64,000 nt of DNA from Ferdinandcohnia sp036965045 (lineage in GTDB: Bacteria; Bacillota; Bacilli; Bacillales; Bacillaceae_L): the NCBI RefSeq assembly GCF_036965045.1, contig NZ_JBALOV010000035.1, positions 186,001 through 250,000 on the forward strand, read 5' to 3'. Positions within the stretch are counted from its first letter, which is position 1. Every line of letters starts with the position of its first letter. The position numbers and the translations under genes were made by a program. A model generated the notes under the pieces. It saw nothing but the letters and a program-made list of their open reading frames with translations, was not told the DNA's origin and made no database searches. This document shows, one piece after another, positions 43,395 through 50,683 of this stretch.

Positions 43395-43937
43395 ATGTCA
43401 AATTTTCATGCAACAACTATATTCGCAGTAAAGCATAAAGGGAAATCAGCGATGGCAGGGGATGGTCAAGTAACCTTTGGCAACGCTGTTGTTATGAAGC
43501 ATACAGCGAGAAAAGTCCGCAAGCTGTTTCAAGGGAAAGTTATTGCAGGATTTGCCGGATCGGTGGCAGATGCATTTACCCTTTTTGAAATGTTTGAAGG
43601 ACGCCTGGAAGAGTTTAATGGCAATTTACAAAGGGCAGCAGTTGAACTCGCCAAAGAATGGAGAAGTGACAAAGTTCTTCGTAAATTAGAGGCTATGCTG
43701 ATTGTGATGGATGAAAAAGATTTACTTCTTGTTTCAGGAACTGGTGAAGTAATTGAACCTGATGATGGAATTCTTGCAATTGGCTCTGGTGGAAATTACG
43801 CTCTTTCTGCTGGACGTGCATTAAAAAAATATTCAGGTGATCATTTAACAGCGAAAGAAATTGCAAAAGCTTCATTAGAGATTGCAAGTGAGATTTGCGT
43901 GTATACAAATGAAAATATTATAGTTGAAGAACTATAA
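43395..43937 (+). CDS. hslV: ATP-dependent protease proteolytic subunit HslV (ClpQ)
   Basis: 180 residues from ATG 43395, after AAGGAGG. It begins MSNFHATTIFAVKHKGKSAM, with GDGQVTFG and IGSGGNYALSAGRAL. As in B. subtilis ClpQ, the N-terminus has a short extension with Ser directly after Met rather than the TTI start of E. coli HslV. That Ser is reported to be the nucleophile. It forms a two-ring peptidase with HslU. A strong SD for hslU overlaps its 3' end. Confidence 0.96.
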   Translation: MSNFHATTIFAVKHKGKSAMAGDGQVTFGNAVVMKHTARKVRKLFQGKVIAGFAGSVADAFTLFEMFEGRLEEFNGNLQRAAVELAKEWRSDKVLRKLEAMLIVMDEKDLLLVSGTGEVIEPDDGILAIGSGGNYALSAGRALKKYSGDHLTAKEIAKASLEIASEICVYTNENIIVEEL

Positions 43938-43950
43938 GGAGGGGACTTCT

Positions 43951-45348
43951 TTGAAAACGAATTTAACCCCAAGACAGATTGTAGAAAAATTAGATCAATA
44001 CATTATTGGCCAAAATGAAGCAAAACGAGCTGTATCAGTTGCATTAAGAAATCGATACCGTCGCAGTTTGCTTAACGAAAAGCTGAAAGATGAAATCGTA
44101 CCAAAGAATATCTTAATGATTGGACCAACTGGGGTTGGGAAGACCGAAATTGCTAGACGACTTGCCAAGCTAGTTGGAGCTCCATTTATTAAAGTAGAGG
44201 CTACTAAATTTACGGAAGTCGGCTATGTGGGTCGTGATGTGGAATCAATGGTTCGGGATTTAGTCGAGACTGCTGTTCGCCTTGTGAAAGAAGAAAAAAT
44301 GGCGGAAGTATCCGAACGGGCTCAGGAAAATGCCAATAAACGCATTGTTGAAATGCTTGTCCCCGGTACTAAAAAGCAAACGACTTATAAAAATCCACTT
44401 GAAATGCTTTTTGGTGGGAATACTAATGAACCAGAGGTCGAAAAATCTACCGAAGATGAAAGCTTAAGTGACAGAAGAAAGAGAATGGCTCATAAGCTTG
44501 CACTTGGAGAACTTGAAGACTATTACGTAACAGTCGAGGTAGAAGAACAGCAGCCATCCATGTTCGATCTTCTTCAAGGTTCCGGTATGGAGAATATGGG
44601 AATGAATATGCAGGATGCGCTAAGCAGCTTAATGCCGAAAAAACGCAAAAAGCGCAAATTAACCGTCAAAGAAGCTCGAAAAGTCCTAACAAATGAAGAA
44701 GCTGCGAAATTAATTGATATGGATGAGGTTACTCAAGAAGCAGTTAATCGGGCAGAGCAATCAGGTATTATTTTTATAGATGAGATTGACAAAGTAGCGG
44801 GTAAAAGTCATAATTCTTCTTCGGCGGATGTATCAAGAGAAGGAGTTCAGCGTGATATTTTACCGATTGTTGAAGGTTCAACTGTTGTAACGAAATATGG
44901 CTCTGTTAAAACAGATCATATGTTATTTATTGCAGCAGGTGCCTTTCATATGTCTAAACCATCAGATTTAATCCCTGAGTTACAAGGTCGTTTTCCGATT
45001 CGTGTAGAACTCACTAAACTAACTGTCGACGATTTTTATCGAATCTTAGTTGAGCCAGATAATGCCTTGTTGAAACAATATTCAGCATTATTAGAAACAG
45101 AAGGTATACAACTTGAATTTTCTGACGATGCTATTCGTAAGATAGCTGAAGTTGCCTTCCAAGTGAATCAAGACACGGATAATATTGGTGCTCGTCGCCT
45201 ACATACGATTTTGGAAAGACTTTTAGAGGACTTATCATTTGAAGCACCGGATATTACAATGGAAAAAATCACGATTACTCCACAATATGTGGATGAGAAA
45301 TTAAGCACAATTGTAAAAAACAAAGATTTAAGTCAGTTTATTTTGTAA
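43951..45348 (+). CDS. hslU: ATP-dependent protease ATPase subunit HslU (ClpY)
   Basis: 465 residues from TTG 43951, seven bases after AAGGAGGGG. A start at 43924 inside hslV was rejected. AAA+ motifs are Walker A GPTGVGKTEIARR, Walker B IIFIDEIDKVA, and a sensor/arginine-finger region in NIGARRLHTILERLLED. The pore loop is in FTEVGYVGRDVES. The I-domain lies between Walker A and B. The C-terminus DLSQFIL docks in HslV. It unfolds substrates for HslV. Confidence 0.97.
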   Translation: MKTNLTPRQIVEKLDQYIIGQNEAKRAVSVALRNRYRRSLLNEKLKDEIVPKNILMIGPTGVGKTEIARRLAKLVGAPFIKVEATKFTEVGYVGRDVESMVRDLVETAVRLVKEEKMAEVSERAQENANKRIVEMLVPGTKKQTTYKNPLEMLFGGNTNEPEVEKSTEDESLSDRRKRMAHKLALGELEDYYVTVEVEEQQPSMFDLLQGSGMENMGMNMQDALSSLMPKKRKKRKLTVKEARKVLTNEEAAKLIDMDEVTQEAVNRAEQSGIIFIDEIDKVAGKSHNSSSADVSREGVQRDILPIVEGSTVVTKYGSVKTDHMLFIAAGAFHMSKPSDLIPELQGRFPIRVELTKLTVDDFYRILVEPDNALLKQYSALLETEGIQLEFSDDAIRKIAEVAFQVNQDTDNIGARRLHTILERLLEDLSFEAPDITMEKITITPQYVDEKLSTIVKNKDLSQFIL

Positions 45349-45368
45349 GATTATCAGGAGGAACAAAA

Positions 45369-46148
45369 ATGCCATTATTAGAAAGAACACGAAAAATTAA
45401 TGCGATGCTACAAAAAGCAGCAGGTAAACCAGTTAACTTTAAGGAAATGTCAGAAACACTACGTGACGTAATTGGAGGCAATGTCTTTCTTTTAAGTCGT
45501 CGTGGAAAACTGCTCGGATATGCAATCAATCAGCAGATTGAAAACGAAAGAATGAAAAAGATGATTGAAGACCGTCATTTCCCGGAAGAGTATACTCAAA
45601 GCCTATTCAACATTCAGGAAACTTCATCAAACCTAGATATTGAGAGTGAATATACTGCTTTTCCAGTTGAGAACAAAGATTTGTTCAAAAGTGGTTTGAC
45701 AACGATTGTACCAATTATTGGTGGTGGCGAGCGACTAGGTACGCTTATCCTTTCAAGACTTGATCAAAACTTTGAAGATGATGATTTAATCTTGGCTGAG
45801 TATGGTGCAACAGTTGTTGGAATGGAAATTCTACGTGAAAAAGCAGAAGAAATTGAAGAAGAAGCAAGAAGCAAAGCGGTAGTTCAAATGGCAATTAGTT
45901 CATTATCATATAGTGAATTTGAAGCAATTGAACACATTTTTGAAGAGTTAAACGGCAACGAGGGTTTATTGGTAGCAAGTAAAATTGCAGACCGCGTTGG
46001 AATCACAAGATCTGTTATAGTTAACGCTTTAAGAAAGCTTGAAAGTGCTGGTGTAATTGAATCTCGTTCTTTAGGAATGAAAGGAACTTACATTAAGGTA
46101 CTAAACGATAAATTCTTACTTGAATTAGAAAAATTAAAATCACATTAA
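45369..46148 (+). CDS. codY: GTP- and branched-chain-amino-acid-sensing repressor CodY
   Basis: 259 residues from ATG 45369, after CAGGAGG. The N-terminal GAF domain (1-155) binds Ile, Leu and Val, with segments such as TTIVPIIGGGERLGTLIL. The C-terminal winged helix contains ASKIADRVGITRSVIVNALRKLES. CodY shuts off nutrient-use genes when GTP and branched-chain amino acids are plentiful. In B. subtilis it also represses the fla/che promoter, whose genes lie downstream here. Its terminator is split by an insertion sequence. Confidence 0.98.
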   Translation: MPLLERTRKINAMLQKAAGKPVNFKEMSETLRDVIGGNVFLLSRRGKLLGYAINQQIENERMKKMIEDRHFPEEYTQSLFNIQETSSNLDIESEYTAFPVENKDLFKSGLTTIVPIIGGGERLGTLILSRLDQNFEDDDLILAEYGATVVGMEILREKAEEIEEEARSKAVVQMAISSLSYSEFEAIEHIFEELNGNEGLLVASKIADRVGITRSVIVNALRKLESAGVIESRSLGMKGTYIKVLNDKFLLELEKLKSH

Positions 46149-46154
46149 AAAGTC

Positions 46155-46169
46155 AAAAAAACGAAGATG
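46155..46169 (+). terminator. Left half of the codY terminator (split by the IS)
   Basis: AAAAAA then ACGAAGATG (46161-46169). Its complement CATCTTCGT is at 47470-47478, beyond the insertion. Without the IS the two would form a 9-bp stem with long A/T wings and a loop of G plus Ts. Confidence 0.8.
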
Positions 46170-46213
46170 GTTTTTTGAACTGACCTAGTAATTTGAGACA
46201 ATAGAAAAAACAC

Positions 46214-47071
46214 CTAAGCTACCTGTTCCCTATATTCAATTGGGGACAGGTAGTTTAATTTTGCCTGAAGTCGGATTTGATTGTAATAACAGATGAAATT
46301 CTTTACTTTTTCCACTACAATAGGATTTGTAAGATACTCTCGTGGCTGAGAGTAGAATTCTTCCGACTTTAATGTGGAATGGAAGGATTCAATGACGGCG
46401 TTATCCAAGCAGTTGCCTTTCCGAGACATGCTTGTGATGATGCCTTTTTCTTTGGCTAAATTTTGAAAAGCATAGGATGTATACTGTGCCCCTTGATCAC
46501 TATGTAGTATTACTCCTTCTACCTTTCGGTTCTTAACAGCGTCTCTTAAAGTATCTAATACAAGGGTTACATCTTGGTTTAAACTAATTCGGTAAGCGAT
46601 TATCTCATTGTTGTAAAGATCCATGATACTTGAAAGGTACATCATAGATTGTCCAAATGGAAGATAAGTAATATCTGTCACCCATTTTTCATTCGGCTTA
46701 GATGCTTTAAAATCACGTTCCAAACGATTAGGAACGACTATATTGCTTTCACCTGCAAACTTTACTTTTCTCTTTGGTTTTACTCTACATTGGAGATTAT
46801 ATTTCTGCATAATTTTTTGCACAGTATTTCTGTTAACTTTCACATTATAATCTCGTTTAAGCCAAGCTTTAACAGTTCGATATCCAATTCGAAATTTATG
46901 GTTATTACAAATCTCTATGATTTGAAGTTCTAATTTCTTAATTTTACGGGCCCCTTGTTTTTTCCAGCGGTAATAGGTGGAACGTGGAACCCCTATAAAA
47001 TCACAAATGGTGGAAATGGTATATTTACTTTTTAATTCCTCTACAAGTTCTAAAACAACTTCTGGTACCAA
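46214..47071 (-). CDS. IS3-family transposase, OrfB (catalytic, DDE)
   Basis: 285 residues if started at TTG 47071, but in IS3 elements it is made mainly as an OrfAB fusion through frameshifting. An HTH_21-type region lies at about 50-100. The rve integrase core has the DDE triad: Asp in WVTDITYLPF, Asp in VILHSDQGAQYTS and Glu in NAVIESFHSTLKSE. It ends YLSPIEYREQVA, typical of the family. The stop codon lies about 35 bases inside the left end of the element. Confidence 0.93.
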   Translation of the reverse strand: MVPEVVLELVEELKSKYTISTICDFIGVPRSTYYRWKKQGARKIKKLELQIIEICNNHKFRIGYRTVKAWLKRDYNVKVNRNTVQKIMQKYNLQCRVKPKRKVKFAGESNIVVPNRLERDFKASKPNEKWVTDITYLPFGQSMMYLSSIMDLYNNEIIAYRISLNQDVTLVLDTLRDAVKNRKVEGVILHSDQGAQYTSYAFQNLAKEKGIITSMSRKGNCLDNAVIESFHSTLKSEEFYSQPREYLTNPIVVEKVKNFICYYNQIRLQAKLNYLSPIEYREQVA

Positions 47072-47379
47072 CTCCTTTCGATCTCCTTGTACTTTTTTAA
47101 AATTTCTAGATGAATCTGCAAATGCTTGTTCTCTCTTCTTAACTGCTCGATTTCAGTCAATTCCTCAGGGCCTTTTCCAAAGCTATACTGTTTGCCGATT
47201 GGTTGTGAAAAACGATGCATTTCCCCCTTTCTGTACCACATCATCCATATTCTTATCTGAGAGTCATTAACAATCCCCAATTCCTCCATGATTTCACGAT
47301 TGGAGTATTGTCCTGACATTTTCATTTCGATAGCCTTCATTTTTGTCTCATATGAGTAAAAATTCTTAGTTCTCCCCAT
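47050..47379 (-). CDS. IS3-family transposase, OrfA (DNA-binding)
   Basis: 109 residues from ATG 47379, after AGGAGGTG. A helix-turn-helix (KAIEMKMSGQYSNREIMEEL, then DSQIRIWMMWYRKG) is followed by a leucine-zipper-like heptad segment (LTEIEQLRRENKHLQIHLEIL) used for dimerisation. Its last 22 bases overlap orfB. It binds the IS ends. Confidence 0.9.
   Translation of the reverse strand: MGRTKNFYSYETKMKAIEMKMSGQYSNREIMEELGIVNDSQIRIWMMWYRKGEMHRFSQPIGKQYSFGKGPEELTEIEQLRRENKHLQIHLEILKKYKEIERSWYQKLF
47092..47098 (-). other. Programmed -1 frameshift site A AAA AAG
   Basis: On the minus strand the heptamer A-AAA-AAG is in the zero frame of orfA (codons TTA AAA AAG). Slipping back one base continues through KVQGDRKELVPEVV directly into orfB with no stop. 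This is the classic IS150/IS911 slippery sequence. Confidence 0.85.
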
Positions 47380-47469
47380 AAGAAAAACACCTCCTGCATG
47401 TCATATTTATAAATACGACTTGAGGGGTGTTTTTTCCTTTGTCTCATTTAATTAGGTCTCTTCATTTTT

Positions 47470-47485
47470 CATCTTCGTTTTTTTT
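47470..47485 (+). terminator. Right half of the codY terminator with its T-run
   Basis: CATCTTCGT (47470-47478) followed by seven further Ts, complementary to 46161-46169. It is now 1.3 kb from its partner. Confidence 0.8.
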
Positions 47486-47598
47486 ATGGGCTGTTGAATG
47501 TTTGGATTGTACTTATACAAACAACTATTAGATAACTATCATAAAATGTCGATTTTTAATAGTGGAAATAAGTACTTGTCCTTTTTTGTAAAAAATAC

Positions 47599-47627
47599 GT
47601 GAAACCTCACAACTAAACTCCTATAAT
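47599..47627 (+). promoter_or_regulatory. Candidate sigma-A promoter of the fla/che operon
   Basis: GTGAAA (47599-47604), 17 bases and a perfect TATAAT (47622-47627). It lies about 165 bases before flgB in the 325-base region between the IS and flgB. That region contains no gene. Confidence 0.5.
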
Positions 47628-47660
47628 TAAAAGAGGATTCAGTAGGGATAAAGTCCTATA

Positions 47661-47670
47661 TTGTCGAAAA
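47661..47670. promoter_or_regulatory. Candidate Spo0A box
   Basis: TTGTCGAAAA contains the complete 7-base Spo0A core TGTCGAA. It lies downstream of the proposed sigma-A start and upstream of the proposed sigma-D promoter. It is a single site and a short motif, so this is tentative. Confidence 0.35.
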
Positions 47671-47723
47671 ACATCACTTTTTATCGTAAGCTTCATAGAC
47701 AGATAGATTTAATTTCATTACAA

Positions 47724-47750
47724 TAAGAAAGAGTTATAACAATACGATAT
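47724..47750 (+). promoter_or_regulatory. Candidate sigma-D promoter of the fla/che operon
   Basis: TAAG (47724-47727), 15 bases, TACGATAT (47743-47750), against the sigma-D consensus TAAA-N15-GCCGATAT: three of four and six of eight positions. It lies about 33 bases before the flgB start. B. subtilis fla/che also has both types of promoter. Confidence 0.45.
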
Positions 47751-47789
47751 ATAAATTCGAATCATAACTATTTTTTGTGGGGGGATAAG

Positions 47790-48188
47790 ATGAAACTTTT
47801 TTCTAATACGATAAATTCGTTAGAAAAAGCTTTAGATTATTCATCTCTACGACAGAAGGTAATTTCAAATAATATTGCAAATGTCGACACACCAAATTAC
47901 AAGGCACAGAACGTTAGTTTTAAGAACCTTCTTTCAAATGAAATGAATAATCAATTGAAAGCAAATCGTACGAATGAAAAACATTTCGAATTTAATAGTA
48001 GTAATCGCACAAACGGCCCGGTTATTACTACTAAGAATGATACAGCATATAACCATAACGGTAATAACGTAGATATTGATAAAGAAATGGCGCTATTAGC
48101 TGAAAACCAAATCTATTATAATGCCGTAACCGAGAGAATTAGTGGGAAATTCAATACATTAAAAACGGTAATTAAAGGAGGGAATTAA
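47790..48188 (+). CDS. flgB: Flagellar basal-body rod protein FlgB
   Basis: 132 residues from ATG 47790, after GGGGGGATAAG. It begins KLFSNTINSLEKALDYSSLR and has the rod signature ISNNIANVDTPNYKA, and ends with a helix (VTERISGKFNTLKTVIKGG). It is the proximal rod subunit exported by the flagellar type III system. It is first in the fla/che operon and 2 bases from flgC. The upstream in-frame start at 47775 lacks a ribosome binding site. Confidence 0.96.
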   Translation: MKLFSNTINSLEKALDYSSLRQKVISNNIANVDTPNYKAQNVSFKNLLSNEMNNQLKANRTNEKHFEFNSSNRTNGPVITTKNDTAYNHNGNNVDIDKEMALLAENQIYYNAVTERISGKFNTLKTVIKGGN

Positions 48189-48190
48189 GC

Positions 48191-48640
48191 GTGTCGATCT
48201 TTCATAGCCTTAATACGACTAGCTCAGCATTAACAGCTGGACGACTCAGAATGGACGTTATTTCTTCAAATATGGCTAATGTGGATACAACAAGGGGAAA
48301 ACTTGTCGATGGACAATGGCAGCCATATAGAAGGAAGATGGTTGTTCAACAACCGCAAGCTAGTAATTTTTCTTCACATTTATCAAAAGCAATGAATCAA
48401 TCGAAAGCAGGAAGCGGAGTGAAGGTGACTGGAATCGTTGAAGATAACACTCCATTTCAGCTCGTATACAACCCGGAACATCCCGATGCAAATGAAGAAG
48501 GCTATGTAGCACTTCCGAATGTAGACCCTCTAAAGGAAATGGTCGATTTGATTAGTGCCACAAGATCGTATGAGGCGAATGTGACGGTCTTTAACGCTTC
48601 AAAGGGAATGTTAATGAAAGCTTTAGAAATTGGAAAATAG
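48191..48640 (+). CDS. flgC: Flagellar basal-body rod protein FlgC
   Basis: 149 residues from GTG 48191, after GGAGGG. The rod signature is MDVISSNMANVDTT. The C-terminal Flg_bbr_C segment is MVDLISATRSYEANVTVFNASK. It is a rod subunit distal to FlgB. The following gene starts 10 bases later. Confidence 0.97.
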   Translation: MSIFHSLNTTSSALTAGRLRMDVISSNMANVDTTRGKLVDGQWQPYRRKMVVQQPQASNFSSHLSKAMNQSKAGSGVKVTGIVEDNTPFQLVYNPEHPDANEEGYVALPNVDPLKEMVDLISATRSYEANVTVFNASKGMLMKALEIGK

Positions 48641-48650
48641 GTGATGAATC

Positions 48651-48950
48651 GTGATTGATAGGATAAACATAGAAACGACTCAGGCTTTTTCGAAGCCTGG
48701 CGTACAGCCAAAGACAGCTGACTCTGTGCAAAAAGAGTTTAGTCATTTCTTAAAAGACGCCATCAACAATGTGAATGATTCACAAAAGGCTTCTGACATC
48801 ATGACCGAAAAGCTAGTAAAAGGCGAGAACGTTGATTTGCACCAAGTAATGATTGCTTCTCAGAAAGCGAGTGTTTCGTTGCAAGCGACACTTCAAATTC
48901 GAAATAAAGTAATAGAAGCATACCAAGAAATCATGAGGATGCAGGTATAA
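48651..48950 (+). CDS. fliE: Flagellar hook-basal body protein FliE
   Basis: 99 residues from GTG 48651, after AGGTGATG. The conserved part runs FLKDAINNVNDSQKASDIMTE, then GENVDLHQVMIASQKASVSL and ends VIEAYQEIMRMQV. FliE joins the MS ring to the rod. Its stop codon is inside the left arm of a long hairpin. Confidence 0.95.
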   Translation: MIDRINIETTQAFSKPGVQPKTADSVQKEFSHFLKDAINNVNDSQKASDIMTEKLVKGENVDLHQVMIASQKASVSLQATLQIRNKVIEAYQEIMRMQV

Positions 48951-49048
48951 CTTTATTCAGTAGGGGTACAAACCCCAACTGAATAAAGTTATAGCCTCCG
49001 GCGGAAAATCGCACAAATACGCTTAGGCGTATTTGATTTCGGGGTTCT
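48946..49048. repeat. Two adjacent palindromes between fliE and fliF
   Basis: First, a 22-position hairpin with one mismatch: a 16-bp perfect stem (48946-48961 with 48978-48993), then GGGGT/ACCCC around a 4-base loop. It covers the fliE stop. Second, CAAATACGC (49014-49022) pairs perfectly with GCGTATTTG (49027-49035), flanked by imperfectly matching GC-rich arms (CCTCCGGCGG, TTTCGGGGTTC). The ends and core differ from the repeats near rnc and rpmB. Neither has a terminator T-run. Confidence 0.65.
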
Positions 49049-49076
49049 ACAACAACTTGATATTAGGGGTATGTAA

Positions 49077-50672
49077 ATGAAAGAGAAACTACTTTTGTAT
49101 AAAACGAAGATAAGTGAATATTGGAAGAAACAATCCGGTCTACAAAAGACCACGATTATTGGATTGCCATTGCTATTAATTTTCGTCATTTCGATTACAG
49201 TGTTTTTTACAACAAAATCAACCCTTGTTCCTTTATATAGCAATCTTACACCACAGGAAACAGGGCAAATAAAAGCTACTTTAGATTCAAGAGGAATACA
49301 ATCAGAAATAGCGGATAATGGATCAACCATTAAGGTACCAGAGGAAGTGGTAGAAACCTTAATGGTTGAACTTGCGGCAGAAGGAATACCAGACAGCGGT
49401 AATATCGACTATTCGTTCTTCGGCCAAAATGCGGGTTTTGGAATGACCGATAATGAATTTAATATGCTTAAACTCGAGTCCACTCAAACTGAACTAGCCA
49501 ACCTTATCAAGGGCATCGATGGGATAAACGATGCAAAGGTTATGATCAGCATGCCGAACGAAGGCATTTTTGTAAAGGACAGCCAGGCAGAGGCTTCCGC
49601 ATCGATCGTTCTTAACACAAAACCTGGATATCGGTTCGAGCAACAGCAGATAAAATCCTTATATCATTTGGTTTCAAAAAGTATTCCTAACCTGCCTACT
49701 GATAATATCGTCATAACCAACCAAAACTTTGAGTATTTTGACTTGGAAAATGAAGAAAATTTATCGGTAGTCGGAAATGTAGTATCACAGCTTGATTTGA
49801 AACGTGAAATTGAAAGAGATATTCAAAGACAAGTCCAACAAATGCTTGGAACGATGATGGGACAAGATAAGATCGTGGTGTCTGTCACAACTGATATCGA
49901 TTTTACTCAGGAAAATCGCCAGGAAAACTTAGTGACACCTGTTGATCCTGAAAACATGGAAGGCATTGAAATCAGTGTTGAAAGAATTACCGAGACATTC
50001 ACTGGTGAAGGTGCTGCAGCAGGTGGAGTTGTTGGAACTGGTGAGACAGATGTCCCTACTTATAACGCAAATGGACAAGCGGGTAATGGGGATTACGAAC
50101 GTATTGAAGAACGAGTCAATAAAGATGTGAATCGAATCACAAAGGAGATTGTTGAAGCTCCGTATAAAATAAGAGATTTAGGTATTCAGGTTATGGTTGA
50201 AGCGCCAGACCCTAAAGACCCTGCGTCAATGCCACAGGAAAGAATAAATGACATTGAGAAAATTTTAAGCACGATTGTCAGTACTAGTATTAATCAAGAC
50301 GCAACCAATCAATTAACAGAGGATGAAATACAAGATAAAATTGTAGTTTCGGTTTCAGAATTTAACGGAAAAACAACAACGGTTCCTGATACACCAGCAA
50401 TCGCGAAAGTCCCTATCTGGGTTTATATTGTGGGTGGTCTATTAGTTCTTGGGCTTATCATTCTACTATTCTTGTTTTTACGTAAAAAGAAAGATGCAGA
50501 AATCGAGGAGGAATTGCCTCAACCCGAACCTGTATTCTTTGATCATATTCCAGATGTTAATGAAGAAAATGAATCAGAAGCAACAGTCCGAAGAAAACAA
50601 CTGGAAAAACTGGCTAAGGACAAACCAGAGGATTTTGCAAAATTATTACGTTCATGGTTAGCAGATGAGTAG
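49077..50672 (+). CDS. fliF: Flagellar MS-ring protein FliF
   Basis: 531 residues from ATG 49077, after TAGGGGTATG. Transmembrane helix 1 is at about 25-46 (TTIIGLPLLLIFVISITVFF) and helix 2 at about 442-464. Between are the YscJ-type ring-building motifs (LVPLYSNLTPQETGQI, AEGIPDSGNIDYSFFG, FGMTDNEFNMLKLESTQTEL). The cytosolic tail ends LAKDKPEDFAKLLRSWLAD, the FliG-binding segment. It forms the membrane base of the flagellum. Confidence 0.96.
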   Translation: MKEKLLLYKTKISEYWKKQSGLQKTTIIGLPLLLIFVISITVFFTTKSTLVPLYSNLTPQETGQIKATLDSRGIQSEIADNGSTIKVPEEVVETLMVELAAEGIPDSGNIDYSFFGQNAGFGMTDNEFNMLKLESTQTELANLIKGIDGINDAKVMISMPNEGIFVKDSQAEASASIVLNTKPGYRFEQQQIKSLYHLVSKSIPNLPTDNIVITNQNFEYFDLENEENLSVVGNVVSQLDLKREIERDIQRQVQQMLGTMMGQDKIVVSVTTDIDFTQENRQENLVTPVDPENMEGIEISVERITETFTGEGAAAGGVVGTGETDVPTYNANGQAGNGDYERIEERVNKDVNRITKEIVEAPYKIRDLGIQVMVEAPDPKDPASMPQERINDIEKILSTIVSTSINQDATNQLTEDEIQDKIVVSVSEFNGKTTTVPDTPAIAKVPIWVYIVGGLLVLGLIILLFLFLRKKKDAEIEEELPQPEPVFFDHIPDVNEENESEATVRRKQLEKLAKDKPEDFAKLLRSWLADE

Positions 50673-50683
50673 GAGGTGGAGTA

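Larger units (their letters stand above)
46176..47464 (-). mobile_element. IS3-family (IS150-like) insertion sequence, intact
   Basis: 1289 bases bounded by imperfect inverted repeats of about 39 bases (31 matches) that start TGAA and end in AAAAAACACC. A TTTTT on each side (46171-46175 and 47465-47469) is consistent with a 3-5 base target duplication. It holds two overlapping reverse-strand frames, orfA and orfB, with a slippery site, the normal IS3 design. All three catalytic acidic residues are present and neither frame is broken, so it looks recently active. Confidence 0.93.

Noticed and set aside
46649..46933. Open frame on the + strand inside the IS
   Set aside because: It is antisense to the transposase coding frame, lacks a ribosome binding site and has shadow-type composition.
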